From assembly GCA_027972325.1 (NCBI GenBank), contig JAPMOS010000028.1, positions 62,001 to 126,000 on the forward strand: a stretch of DNA of 64,000 nt, written 5' to 3'. The notes under the pieces were generated by a model, which made no database searches, was not told the DNA's origin, and worked only from the letters and a program-made list of their open reading frames with translations. Positions 38,901-50,052 of the stretch are shown here, piece by piece. The stretch's first letter is position 1, and every line of letters begins with the position of its first letter. This DNA comes from Paratrimastix pyriformis (Eukaryota > Preaxostyla > Paratrimastigidae). The position numbers and the translations under genes are program-made.

Positions 38901-40271
38901 CCGCTCCAGTGCTCGCTGTGGGGCGGGCGGTGGGGACGAGTGAGCGATCGGCCCCTTCCTTCAGAAGAGGGAGGGCGACCTGTGCGAGCAGGGGCATCCG
39001 AGCCGTCGTGGCGGCGTAGGCGGCGAAGTACCGGAGGACGGTATCCGGGGGCACGTCGGGATTGGGGGGCTCCCACTTGGCGCCCCCGAAGGGCCCGCAG
39101 CCCAGCCACTCCAGAAGGTCCAGTGCCTCCGGCCGCCACTTGGCAAAGGCTTTCTCTGGGGGCCCAAAGGACATGGATGGATGCGGGGGATGGAGGAACG
39201 AAGGCAGCGGCGGACCCAGGAAGCCCGGGACGTGGGCGAGGTGCTCGATGGGGAGCAGGCTCCGCAGAACGGCCCACGTCGGCGACACCCACTCCGCGAT
39301 GGGCTGGCAGAGGCGCGGGTTGCGAGGGAAAGGAATGGGCGGTGAACGAGAACAGGTAAGGCCGGGGTACCGACCACGTTTGCCATGAGGGCCGCGGTTT
39401 GGTTGGGGGTCGGGTAGTCGCAGGAACGCAGGATCGTCCCAATGAAGCAGGCTGGGACGAGGGGGTCGGCGCCGCGGAAGAGGGGCGCATAGGCCAAGCG
39501 CGCCAACTCGTCCCACATGCTGATTGGCTGATGATCATAAACAGATGCAGATGGGACCGTGTCGAATCGAGGCCGCGGGGAGGCGCAGACCTGGCCAAGT
39601 TGCACGAAGGGCAAGTAGGACTGCAGCCGCAGGAAGGTAGCATACCCTGCAAGAAGGGCTCCTTCGAGGAGCTTGACTTTCCCGATCTGGTTGGAGAGTA
39701 CTTGCAATATGCGCTTGAGGTCACGAGGGAAGAGGTCATTGAACCGGGGGTTGCAAGACTGGAAGTCCGCCAATAACGCTCGGAGATCTTGACTTGCGTT
39801 GTTGCGCTGATGAGATGCATGGATAGCGGTGCAAAACTTCAGCATCGCGGAATGGAGTGCTGCTTCAGGCAGGCCAAAAGATGAATATTCACTGTACGAG
39901 GATGATGGAAAAGAGAGCCAAAAAAGGTAAAGGAAAAAAGACCAAATCTTCGCAATGAGTCGCACTCCAATGAATGCTTCGGAGTAAAAGCTGGTGTTGC
40001 GAGAGAGGAGGTTGGTGATCAGATCGATCAACCGGTTGTAGTCCATGAGGAGACTGGACGATCCGCGTCTATTGTCATGATTGAAACTGTCAAAATCAAC
40101 GAGGTGTTGGAAGAGAGCATCGAAGTGGGCAGGACTCCGCGAAAAGAAAACGGGCTGTTGAAACAATGCGGTGTCGAAGGGGAATGAATCTCCTCCTTGA
40201 AAAGTCAGTCCCCGCAAAGCGCCAACTACCGCTTGGCTGGCCCCGCGAAGCCAACCTCCTTCCTGTATCAT
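15049..40271 (-). CDS. RNF213: Giant RNF213/mysterin-like AAA+ protein (several dozen exons)
   Basis: Animal RNF213 is a giant cytosolic protein with a dynein-like six-AAA ring plus an E3 ubiquitin-ligase module. Reading leftward from an ATG at 40271 (an alternative is 40428), N-terminal helical exons are followed by three P-loops in the expected order: VTGRAGNGKTYHI (33.1 kb), IIEGDTG|VGKTKLCEVW (31.4-31.5 kb, split by an intron) and LIIQGP|PGASKT (28.6-28.7 kb, also split). Walker B is VFLDEINTT (30.17 kb) and VFMDEAV (28.28 kb). Family blocks include VLCDRILDDGVPLADN, VAACNP, FGQRDFINFLRSL, KIMIEKGSLIVLSGLECLYE and IPVPFLDRFEK. From about 25.7 kb to the TGA at 15049 runs a long helical region at the E3-module position, in which I find no C3HC4 RING or RZ-finger pattern. 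Exons are separated by short introns, mostly GTCCGC/GTCTGC. A split into two genes is possible at 37.74-38.01 kb. Rough size from span minus introns is 5,500-6,500 aa. Confidence 0.8.
16668..16698. repeat. 31-base G run (C run on gene strand)
   Basis: Uninterrupted G homopolymer within an intron of the giant gene. Similar runs occur at 5854-5875, 32383-32409 and 60120-60146. Confidence 0.97.
26681..27623 (-). other. RNF213-like block after the third AAA P-loop (post-AAA4 signature)
   Basis: This stretch of the giant gene contains RARYKLVIDESSDDHFFREC, LLLGSDFPQDARNEDWRAEQ, SIKIMIEKGSLIVLSGLECL, YEALYDVFNQRFQ and, after an intron, IPVPFLDRFEKFAVGPAPLY. Human RNF213 has the same order (VVIGSSFP, NRVKICMETGQTVVLLNLQ, LYESLYDALNQ, FPVPLINRLEKH). 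It is the strongest family evidence in the gene and sets the orientation of the AAA core. Confidence 0.85.
28578..28705 (-). other. Third P-loop (AAA4-type) split by an intron
   Basis: The exon ending ALTRTPLIIQGP is joined to an exon starting PGASKTLSFERVRENLKG. The intron between them starts GTCCGTCTG and ends CTTTCAG. The assembled GPPGASKT matches the GKPGSSKS Walker A of RNF213 AAA4. Confidence 0.8.
31400..31510 (-). other. Second P-loop (AAA3-type) split by an intron
   Basis: HLHERALSGVTTIIEGDTG is followed, after an intron, by VGKTKLCEVWAHLVNGLG. The joined GDTGVGKTKL corresponds to GETGCGKTRL of RNF213 AAA3. Walker B and sensor motifs for this module lie at 30.0-30.2 kb. Confidence 0.85.
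32383..32409. repeat. 27-base G run in an intron of the giant gene
   Basis: Homopolymer between the exon ending HDREYLQ-type sequence upstream and the exon with FLADASNPDRDIVSQVSALE. On the transcribed sense strand it is poly-C. Confidence 0.95.
33100..33165 (-). other. First P-loop (AAA2-type)
   Basis: DVECVTGRAGNGKTYHIRRN carries an intact Walker A lysine and Thr. In RNF213 the AAA2, AAA3 and AAA4 modules are the nucleotide-binding ones, so three P-loops in this order fit the family. Confidence 0.75.
37737..38010 (-). other. AT-rich interval inside the giant gene (long intron or gene boundary)
   Basis: The exon ending DFLAKFRTLCT meets GTCTGTCATTTTCG, a good 5' splice site, but reading through also gives a short basic tail and a TAA near 38.01 kb. 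The next clear exon begins near 37.76 kb (DALSAPTMEVFSMHYSDVVS). Composition resembles the intergenic spacers, so either a roughly 300-nt intron or a gene border fits. Confidence 0.5.
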
Positions 40272-40533
40272 CTGTTTCGTCGGTCAGGAGATAACTGGCT
40301 ATGCCGGGGGACTGAGCGCTCGTCTCAATCGATTGTCTCTTTCCCCTCAAGCTCTTGAAGAACTCTCGCAAATAATTATGCAGCCCCCCCAAGGACCACG
40401 GTCCGTTTGAGAATTTCATAACCCTCAATCGCCTTTTGCCCTTTTGTTTCCGGTTTGCTCATTTTGGCAGCCAACCTCTTTCTGGCTCGCAAAGCGCCAT
40501 TCGAATTCCGTCAGTGCCCATATTTTCGGCCAG

Positions 40534-43500
40534 CATGTTTTCGAGCCTCCAGCCGCCGCCTCATACTGCGGCGCCACCTTCATCCTCCATCGCTGTGCCA
40601 CTCCGATTCCCCAACGCGACCGGATTTCCGACCCTGCTCCCCCAACCCTTTGCTATGCCGTTCACTGTGGCTGGACCTCAGGTTCTGCCACCTCCGCCGC
40701 TCCCACCGGCTGGTTCGCAGGTTCCGCCGCCCTCGCCGCCCCCACCGCCTCCGCCGCCCCCGTCGACCGGCTCGCAGGCTCCGCCGCCTCCGCCGCCCCC
40801 ATCGCAAGTTCCGCCCCCGCCGCCCCCGCCACCTCCGCCCTCTATGGCTGGCTCACAGGTTCCACCCACGCAGCCGCCTCAGACGGCTTGCTTGCAGGTC
40901 CCGCCGCCGCCCCCGCCGCCCCCGCCGCCCTTTATGGCTGGCTCGCAGGTGCCGCCTCTGCTGCCGCCCCCTGCGAACGGACTTCAAATTCCGCCGCCCC
41001 CATCGACCGGCCCGCAGCCCCCGTCTTCGCTTCCAGTGCCGCCCCCTGCCACCATGGCAGCCGGTGCCCCCGATCTTGAGCCCCCGGCCCCGCCCCTCGC
41101 CCCCGTCGTCGTGGCTGTCAGCGCTCAGAACCTGCCCACGGTCATCACCGCAGCGACTGCGAATCCGCCACCGCCGCCCCCACCCCACCGCCGCCCCCAC
41201 CCCACCGCCGCCCCCGCCCACGGTTGTGCCGACAACCAACGGGGCCATCGAGGCCAGTGCCTCCGCGCCGCCTCGTGTCTCTCCCCAGCCCCCGTCGGGC
41301 ACCCCCCCGCCCTCCGTGGCGGCCAGTGTCAACGGTGCCGGTTATCCGCCCCGCCGGCTCCCCCCTCCCCCTCCCCCTCCACCTCCCCCTCCCCCTCCTG
41401 CGTTCGCGGCACCGCAACCACCGGCGGCCGAGGGCCCCGGGGCAGGGGCCGATGCGGGACGGGGGCGACCCTCGGAGCCCCCCGCCGACTGTAGGGATGT
41501 GTCGGTCTACTGCCTGGTCGAGGGCCAGGCGGAACCGGTCCCGCTGAGGGACCTGCCCAAGCCGCCCACCTGGCCGGCCATCGTCCAGCAGCTGGCGGCG
41601 GTCGCCTTCGAGGGTGGCCGCGGCCTGCTGCTCCGCTTCTGCACGATGCCCTTCGGGGCCCCGAAGCCCGACCCCCACCAGTGCGCCGCCCCCTACGAGG
41701 CCCTGGCCCCCGAGGAGCGGGCAGGCCCCGTGCGGATGCCCCCCGGCCACCGGATCCTCTGCCTGTGCCTCGCCCCCGCCGGTCCGGCCCTCACCCACTC
41801 ACCCACCGACTCACCCACTCACCCACTCACCCACTCACCCACTCACCCACTCACCCACTCACCCACTCACCCACTCACCCACCGCCTCGCTCGCCTACCC
41901 ACCGCTCACCCTCCCTCGCCCACTTGGTCGCCCCACTCCTTCCCTTGGACGGCAGCCCCTGAGGGCCGGGTCTTCCTCTCGCGTCCCGGAGCCCCGGAGG
42001 CGCTCAGGGAGCTCCGCCTGGAGGGCATCGCCGAGTGGAGCTGGCCGGCCGTCCTGCAGGCCGCCCGGACCCACCCAGCCGTCGTCGAGGCCATCACGGT
42101 CCGCCATCCCGGCCCTGACTCCCCCGGCCCTGACTCCCCCGGCCCTGAATCCCCCGGCCCTGACCCCAGGCCGGACCTCCCGCCTGCCCCCCCACGGCTG
42201 CCTGACGCTGGTCTGGGTTGGTGGGGCCGCAGCAACGCGGCTACTACGAGCCCCACCTGGCCGGCCGGGCCGGGCCGGGTGCCTTCGAGGCGTCCTCTGC
42301 CCCGGCATGGACCCCCGAGAAGGCCCTCAGCCCCCTCGGGCCCTTCATGCCGCCCCTGTACGCGGTCCGAGTCGGCTTCGGTCCGTCCCGGCCTCCCCGT
42401 CCCGCCCGCCCCTCACACCGATGATGTGCGCTCACGGGGGCGGCCCCGGCCGGGCAGCGGCGACCTACCCGCCCGAGCTGGTCGCGCGGCTGGCGGTGGA
42501 GGCGCTCCCCGAGGGCGACTTGGCCGCCGCCTGCTGCTGGCCGGGGGTCGCGGAGGCCCTCCAGGCGGCCCTCTCCGCCGAACTGCCCTGCGCCGACCCG
42601 GAGACGGTCCGCCCCTGCCGGCCCCCGCCTGCCCGTCCGCCCGCCCTCTCCGCCTCACGGCTGGTCCCGGGCGCCGTGTGGGTGTTGCAGCGGCACCCCG
42701 AAGCCGTGCTGGGGGCCCTGCCGGCGGTGCTGCGGGATGCCTTCGGCAGCATGGCGTCCCTGCTGCGCCCCGAGGCGGACGCCCCCGCCTCCCGGGTGGC
42801 CCAGGCGGCCCAGGCGGCCCTGGCGGCACTCGACCGGGCCACCCAGGGCGAGGTCCACGCCCGTCCCCCCGTCCCCCGTCCCGTCCCCCGTGTGTCCCCC
42901 GTCCCCGTCCCCGTGTGTCCCCGTCCCCGTCCCCGTCCCCGTCCCCCGTCCCCGTGTGTCCCCGTCCCCGTCCCCGTCCCCGTCCCCGTCCCCGTCCCCG
43001 TCCCTGTCCCCTCTCCGCCCGTCCTCACCTCCTTGCTGGCGGGGCGGGGCGGGGCGACAGGACGCCCGGCTGGCCGAGGCGGCCGCGGCGTTGGGGGACG
43101 GGACCTTCCCGCAGGAGGCGGCCGACCTGCTGGCCAACGACGAGGACCTCCTCCAGGATGCCGTGGCCCTGGCCCTGGCCCGCGGCGAGCAGGTCCTCTT
43201 CGGCCGGGCAGCCCCCCAGCCGCCATTCTCCTGTCCGTCTGCGCCGCCCCATGGCCCCGGCCATGCTCCACGCCCGGCCTGTCCCCTGACCTTCGCATGC
43301 CCCGCCCGCCCGCCCGCTGGTGCGCCCCAGTGAAGGACCCCAACGGGGGGCCTGCCCGGCCGCCCCCGGCCTGCCCGATGCGGCTGGGGTGGGCCCGCTG
43401 CTGCCTGATGCCCGAGCGGCTGCGCTCGGTGCGGGTCGCCCTCGAGACCGCCCTGGACCAGCACCGGGCCCGAATCGAGCGGCACCAGGGGGACATCCGC

Positions 43501-45301
43501 TCGGCCGTCGAAACCCTCGCCGACAAGCGCACGATCGTGGGCAACGACATCGAGGCCGCCTTCGCCAAGGACAACGCCAGGTCCCTCGCGTCCACACACG
43601 CACCCCGCCCCCCCCCCCCCCCCCCCCCCCTCCTCCCCCCTGCCCCTGCCCCTGCCCCTGCCCTCCGCCGTCAACACCATTTGACCATGCCCCCCCCCCC
43701 CCCCCCCCCCCCCCCCCAGAGCGAAGAAGCTCGACCAGGAGCTTGCCGAGACCGACGACCGGATCAGGCAGCTGGAGGAGGCCCTCCGGGACGCGCATGA
43801 GCACCGCCAGGAGCTCACCCAGCAGCAGGCCCAGGCCAAGCGGGCCACCGACCGCTACCACCAGGTCCGCGCAGCCCCTGCCCTCCCTGCCATCGCCCGG
43901 CGGGCAGCCCTCACCGTCATCGGCGCGGGGCCCTCGGGTCGGGGCAGGAGCTCGACTGCCTGACGGCCTTGGTCGAGGAGCGCCGCCGGGGCCTCGATGA
44001 CCAGGCCGGCCGCCTCGCCGTGGCCCACGACCAGTGGGCCCGCACCCAGGGTCCGCACCCCCCGGCTGGCCGCCCCTTCCCTGTGGCCGCCCCTTCCCTG
44101 TGGCCGCCCCTTCCCTGTGGCCGCCCCTTCCCTGTGGCCGCCCCTTCCCTGTGGCCGCCCCTTCCCTGTGGCCGCCCCTTCCCTGTGGCCGCCCCTTCCC
44201 TGTGGCCGCCCCTTCCCCATTTGCTGCGGCCTCACCGTCCCGGGGCCGGGGGGCCTGGGGACGCTGGCCCAGATGTGCTGCTGGGGCTGGTGGACCAGGT
44301 GGGCCGGCGGGCGGCCGAGCGGGTGGCCGACATGGGCCGGCGGTGGGGCGCCCCCATGGGCCGATGGCTCGAGGGCCTGCGCCACCTGGGGGCCCTCCAG
44401 GACCGCTACCTGCGCATGGAGACCGTCCGCGCCCCCGCCCGCCCCTCCACCCACCCACACGCCCCTCGCCCGCCCCCTCCGAGACCCATGGCACTTCTGG
44501 GGCGGGGGCCATGCGGGGGGGCTGGCTGGCTGGCAGGCCTACGCCAAATTCGAGCCCGCCGCCCGGGCCTGGGTGCAGTCCTTCCCCGAGGCCACCCGGG
44601 GCCCCCTGGCGGCCATGGCGCAGCCCCTGTGCGACTTCCTGGGGCAGGCGCCCCTGCCGCGGGGCCCCCTGGGGGCCGAGATCCGGGCCCTGAGCGAGGC
44701 CATGCCCCCGGCGGCCCGGCGGGCCTTCATGCGGGCCCACCCCCAGTACGGCTGCTACTTCATCGAGGGCACCGACCCCGAGGAGGCCCAGGTCATCGCC
44801 TACCCGCTGGCGGTCGACCCGGCCCAGGACATCCACTGCGACGGCGACCTGGACTGGCTCCGGCTCCGCGAGCAGGTCCCTGGGCTGAGCCGCCGCTTCG
44901 AGCTGCCCCTCCAGCTGGCCATCTGGCGCGACCTGTGGGCCCACCGCCAATCGCTGCTGCTGCAGTCCCTCGGGGCGTCTCCCTCGGCGCCCCCGCAGCC
45001 GGCCGCCGTGTCCTCGCCGCAGCCGGGTGTGGCCATCATGCCCCTGCCGCCGCAGTTCGTGATCCCCCCAGAGCAGGCCCCGCAGGCCGCCGTCATGCCC
45101 CCGACACCTCAGACAGTCGCCATGCTGCTGCCTCCACCGCCGCCGGCCATTCCGCCGCCTGTGCCGGCCGTCGTGCTCCCGCCTGCGCCGGCCGTCGTGC
45201 TCCCGCCTGCGCCGGCCGTCATGCTCCCGCCGCCGCCAACCTCAAATTTTGTTCCAGGGACTCACAGCTTCTACGATCCCGTTTTAGAGCAGCTCCTCTA
45301 A
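40534..45301 (+). CDS. Proline-rich / coiled-coil protein, unknown function
   Basis: Not recognised. Start ATG at 40534 is favoured (a second in-frame ATG is 40436). The first about 200 residues are blocks of PPPPP alternating with GSQVPP and MAGSQ. A globular segment follows: DVSVYCLVEGQAEPVPLRDL to GHRILCLCLAP, ending at an intron from 41783 that carries a (CTCACCCA)n repeat. Next come a second small fold (GRVFLSRPGAPEALRELRLE), helical exons (VARLAVEALPEGDLAAACCW; VLQRHPEAVLGALPAVLRDA), and a coiled coil (LETALDQHRARIERHQGDIR; KKLDQELAETDDRIRQLEEA). A folded C-terminal part (ARAWVQSFPEATRGPLAAMA to LWAHRQSLLLQS) and a proline tail end at VLEQLL and TAA 45299-45301. At least seven introns start GTCCGC/GTCCAC/GTCCCT. 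The layout suggests a scaffold protein; no enzyme motif is visible. Confidence 0.6.
41801..41882. repeat. 8-bp tandem repeat (CTCACCCA) in intron
   Basis: About ten CTCACCCA units in the intron between the GHRILCLCLAP and EGRVFLSRPG exons. Confidence 0.93.
42853..43012. repeat. 6-bp tandem repeat (CCCGTC) in intron
   Basis: CCCGTC units with occasional CCCGTGTGTC variants fill an intron between the exon ending LDRATQGE and the exon DARLAEAAAALGDGTF. Confidence 0.92.
44070..44218. repeat. 17-bp tandem repeat in intron
   Basis: Eight to nine perfect copies of CCTGTGGCCGCCCCTTC between the exon ending QWARTQ and the exon with LLGLVDQVGRRAAERVADM. Confidence 0.93.
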
Positions 45302-45557
45302 CAGCACGAACAGGTCCACGAAAAAAGCCATTTCCTCTTTCGCCCAAGAAAGAACGCGCAACCAAAAGAGTCCCAGGATGCCTCGTGCACAAACTACTCG
45401 ACGACAAAGCTTTTTTCTTTCTCCACTTCCTCCCCTAAGCCCAGAAACGAGGAAGGATTTGGGGGGAATTCGCGGTATCTTGGTTCGAGATAGCTTCCAA
45501 GCTCATCCAACAGAATGTCGGATGGTTGGTGGAGCGCAGCAAGGCAAATCAGGCAGT

Positions 45558-46270
45558 TTAGTAGATGCGGAAAGAGGGGCCCATGGAGGACTTAATGTGG
45601 ACGTGGCGAATGTTCTGCCAGCCCTTCTTGAGGAGAGAGGCCAGGAAGTTGATCGACAGGACGATGTTCTTGGTCATCTCTTCGTTGGACATGCCAAGGT
45701 GGGCAACGGGGACACCGAGGCACAGAACCTTCTTCAGCTGGAAGCGGACAGTGGACTTCATTTCATTGCACTTCTGGGCGAGGTTCTCGCGGGTGCCAAC
45801 GACAGTGGGGAACTTACCCATCTTGTTCAGAGTGGGGCTATTGATTGTATGAGGCAAGGACTGTGTGAAGCGCGAAAGGCAGACCCAAGAAGACGGGGAA
45901 TCTGCTTGAACAGGGAGTCAGAGGCAAGGAACATGGAGTACTTCATGCCGAGCTTCTTAACGGGCTTGGGCTCCTTGTTCAGCTTCTTGAGGTCGGCAAC
46001 AGTCTGCATGGGGATGATGGTGCCGGCAGCAGCAAGCTTCTTGATCTCACCCTCGTGGGCGGCATCAGCGAAAACGCAAACAGTGCGGCGGGGGCAAGGG
46101 CAGAAGGGAAGAACAATCGAGCCGGAGAAACGCTTATCAGTGCTGGGGTCAATGCCCTTCAGGCCGATCTGGAGATCAATGGTCTCAACGAACTTGCGGG
46201 GCTTCTTGGCGGCGGCCTCACGAATGCCGGCAATGCTCTGCTGCAGGGTGGCGCTATCGATCTTCGACAT
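45558..46270 (-). CDS. RPL10A: 60S ribosomal protein L10a (uL1)
   Basis: Large-subunit protein of the L1 stalk that helps release deacylated tRNA. Two exons, 46270-45885 and 45837-45558 (666 nt, 221 aa; the family is about 217). Starts MSKIDSATLQQSIAGIREAA. Conserved blocks include CVFADAAHEGEIKKLAAAG, LASDSLFKQIPRLLGPTLNK (assembled across the intron) and the C-terminal INFLASLLKKGWQNIRHVHI ending FRIY. The 47-nt intron begins GTCTGCC and ends CAATAG and sits in phase 2 of a glycine codon. Codon use is less GC-extreme than in neighbouring genes, as expected for a highly expressed gene. It converges on the proline-rich gene 3' end, 256 bases away. Confidence 0.97.
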
Positions 46271-46577
46271 GATTCCGCGACTAAAAAAACGATCAGAAGG
46301 GAAAGAGAAGATGCAGCACCGGACGTTTTTTGTTGGCGGGATGGGGAGTAATAACGTGGTCTTCACAACCATATTTATCTCCTGCTTCGCCCGACCGCTT
46401 TCGCTTTGGCGTTGTGACGCCACGTTCCAGGCCCCTTATTCGGCGCATTGTACTTTTCGGAGCCATGGGAAAGTGGTTTGAAAAGATGGGAAAAAGAGTT
46501 CTTTCAGTCACAAAGAATCGAGATGAACAATACAAAAACAACATCCGCTGCTCCATCTCATGGCCACCGAAACGGTG
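46271..46577. promoter_or_regulatory. Spacer upstream of RPL10A
   Basis: Lower-GC 307-base region between the RPL10A start and the end of the minus-strand coiled-coil gene. It must hold the RPL10A promoter and the 3' end of the upstream gene. No specific element recognised. Confidence 0.4.
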
Positions 46578-49500
46578 TCAGCGCCTCTGGGGAGGCGATA
46601 GACCGATCTGCGGGAACCCGCCGATGGCGATGGGCCCGAAGGCACTCTCTGCGCCGCCCGATGGACTCCCCGCTGTCGCGGGGAAGGACGTCAGGACCGG
46701 GGTGGGGGTTGGGACGGGGGCCGGGACGGGGGCTGGGACGGGGGCTGGGACGGGGTCGCTGGCCGGTGTGGCCGCAGTCAAGCCACTCGTCGAAAAGCGT
46801 GAGGGCAACCGCATCGGGTGGGATGGCAGCTGGCGGGGCAGCGGGCCCGAGGAAGCCACCTGGAGGGGGGGCAGCTGAGACAGGCGGGGAGGCGGCGACC
46901 GGACCGCAGCCGGGGCCGGAACCTCGGCGGGGATGGCCTCCTGGCCTGCCACCTCGGCAGGGACGGCTGCCTGGGCTGCCACTTCGACGGGGATGGCGGC
47001 CCGTCCCGCCACCTCGATGGGGACGGCTGCTTGCTCTGTGCTGGGTGGGCAAGCTGCGGCCGCGCCCCTCTCGATGGCGAACGAGGCTGCAGGGGCGGTC
47101 GGGAGAGCGGCCATGGCCGCCCCGCCGAAGCCCATCTCCATGTTCATGGCCGCCCCGCCGAAGCCCGTCTCCATGTTCGTGGCCGCGCCCCCTGGGCCCG
47201 CGCCCGGCATGCTCGGGCGGGCCATCCGAGAGATGCCCAGGCTGCGAGCGGGCAGCCGAGAGCCTGCCATGCTGCTGCTGCCCGGGGCGGGCTCCTGAGG
47301 GGGCGGCAGGAGGACGTCGGGGAGCGGCACCCGGATGGCCGTCTGGTGGGTGAGGGCGTAGTACCCCGCGAAGCAGTGGGCCCGGGCCTCGTCCACATGG
47401 GCGCGCGCCACCAGCTCCCGGACGGCATCCATGTGCTCGGTGCAGGCCTTCTTGATCTCGATCGCCTCGCGGGCCACCGGCACCGTCAGGGGCCGCCCGC
47501 TCGCCCGGATCTGCGCGATGACGCCATCGGCGTGGCGGATGATCTCCTGGTCGGTGCGGACGGTGCTCTGTGGCCCCCGCCCGCCCCGCCCCGCCCACGC
47601 GCCCGACCGGAAGGAATGACCAAATGAGTGCGGGTGGCGAGGAGACTGTGGGAGGGGACGGCGGGAGGGTGGGAAGGGGACGGCGGGAGGGGGACGGGAG
47701 GGGTCGCGAACCGCGGCGATGTCGAGGGCGGCCCGGTGGAGGTCCAGGTGGTATGTGCTGCACTGCAGGAGGGTCGGCCCGCGGGCCCTGAGGTCCTCGA
47801 TGCGCTGGGCGGCCTGGCTGGTCACGGCGTCGATGAGGCCCTGGATGCTGGCCCCGGCCTGGTCCCAGCGGTCCCGCTCCTGCTTGGCCTGGCCCCGGCC
47901 CTCCCTCAGCCGGCCCTCGTGCACCCGCCACTGGGCATCCAGGGCCCGTGTCCGCTGCGTGGCCGCGCATCCGAGCCCCCCCAGAGAGCGTCCAGGGATC
48001 AGCCCTGGGGATGGGCCGCGCGGATGGGCCGCCGGGGGGGCTCGGCGAGACATTCCTTGGGCGTGCTCGGCGCGCTTGGCGTGCTTGGGGGGAGAGGAGT
48101 GAAGGTGGTGGGCGGGCGGACCCTGTCGAGGACCTCCCTCTGGCGGCCGAGGTCGTCGATGGTGCGGCTGGTCTCGTCCCGGTCGCGGCGCAGCTCGGCC
48201 AGGCGCGCCTCCAGCTGGTGGATCTCCTGCTCGACCGCATCCCGGTGCCCCGTCCGCTCGGTCGTCCTGCCCGGCCCACCGCCCCGGCAGGCAGTGAGAC
48301 CCCGGTTCGCCGGCGCCCCTTCAGGTGGCCGCATCCAGCGTCCACTCCGCCTGCCCCGCCATGCCCTGCCCCGCCCTGGGGGTTGGAGGGCATGCTCGCG
48401 AGACGGACTGCTCGCCATTGGTGTGGGCGTCTTGGGCGATGCGGCTCCGCTCGGCCTCGTAGTTTGCCTGGACCTGGGCCCGGGTGGCGTCCAGGGCGCC
48501 CAGGTGGGCGTCGATCCGGGCGCAGGTCTGCTGGACGGCCGCCTGCAGGGGCGGCCCCATGGCCCGCAGCCGGTCGGGCCCCATGCAGCAGCCGGCCCAA
48601 CCCATGCTCAGCCCATCGGCCGGCAGAGGGATCCCTGCGGACACACGGGGGCCGTTTGGTGGCGGGCAGGGGGGAGAGCGGGTGCGGATGAGCGGTTGGA
48701 TGGGAGGTCGGGTTGGGAGGTCGGGTTGGAAGGCCGGGTTGGTTGGGCAGCCGGATGGGCAGCTGGCTGGGCGGTTGGGGGTGGGCCGCGGACCGGCGGG
48801 ATGGCCAGCCGTGGGCGGCGGGACCAGGGCCATCAGATGCTTCTGCAAATGAGGGTCGCGGCACTTGCTCAGGGCGCGCGCCCCCTCGTCCATGGCGCGC
48901 AGCTGGGCGTCGGGGTTGGCCCTGAGGGCCCGTGCATCCTCGTCCATGGCGCGCAGCTGGCCCACGGACTGCTGCAGCTGGTGGACCTGGTCCAGCCACT
49001 GGGCCACAGGCCCCGACCCGTTGGCGGGCTCCCCGTAGGCCTTGTTCTGGGGAGCAGGTGAACGATCAGGCCGCAGGTGAGGGCAAGCTCCCTCGGCTCG
49101 TGGCACTTACCCGGCTGGGCTGGGCTGGGCTGGGCTGGGCTGGGCTGGGCTGGACTGGGCGACCTCTTCTTTGATGATGACGGAGAGGGAGGCGAGGACG
49201 CTCTCGCAGGCACGGCTCATGGCGGCAGGGTCGGGGGCCGCCTCGCCCTCGATGGCCGGCAGCAGCGGCTGGAAGACCCGCCCCGGGTGGCGGCCAGCGG
49301 GCGGCTCCACGGGGCAGCCGAGCCCTTCCACCTGGGCCTCCAGGGCGGCGCGGACGGGCCCCGCCGAGGCCGCTGCCGACAATGGGCCGGGAAAAGCCAA
49401 ACCAAACGCGCGGCCGTGAGCCCCGGATGGGAGGGAGAGAGGGAGGGAGAGAGGGAGGGAGGGAGGGGCGAGGAAGGGAGGTGAATGGCCGACCGGCAAT

Positions 49501-50011
49501 GGCCCGGGCCCCAGGGAGGAGCAGGTGGGGCTGGGCGCCGGCCAGGAGGAGCGCGTTCAGCTCGGGGTCCTCCTCGAAACCCCGCCGGTCGCTGCCGGTG
49601 GGCTCCTTGGGGGCCGGTCGGGGCTGGGGGGCCGGCTGGGGGGCTGGCCGTGGGCTGGGCGACCCCCAAAAGGACGGGGCGGCCGCGAAGGGCGACTGGG
49701 CGGGGTCCGAGGCGGGCCGCGGGGAGCTGGATGACCCCGCCGTGCGGCCAGGGGGCGTCACCTGCGACCCGTCGGGCTGTGGGGACGGGGCGGCCTGGGG
49801 CTGGGCGGAGGGTCCCGGCGTCCGCGGCATGGTGAATGGAATGGGGGACGGGTCCGGGTACAGCTGCGGCGGCGGGGTCGGGGTCTGGCCGCCCGGGGCG
49901 GGAGGCGGACCGCATGCAGGGCCGGGGGACGGCGGCTGGGGCAGCGCGGAGTGGGAGATCGGGGGCGGCACAAAAGGAGACGAGGGGAGTGCCGGCTGGG
50001 CCTGAGCCTGG

Positions 50012-50052
<41 letters not shown>

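Noticed and set aside
40096-40428. ATG 40428 as start of the giant gene
   Set aside because: Its frame does not join the clear downstream exon without an unsupported splice, and it would leave almost no spacer to the divergent gene. Kept as an alternative only.
41801-41882. THSPTHPLTHSPTHP peptide repeat as coding
   Set aside because: It falls between a GTCCGG 5' site and a GGCAG 3' site; joining the flanking exons skips it and keeps the frame.
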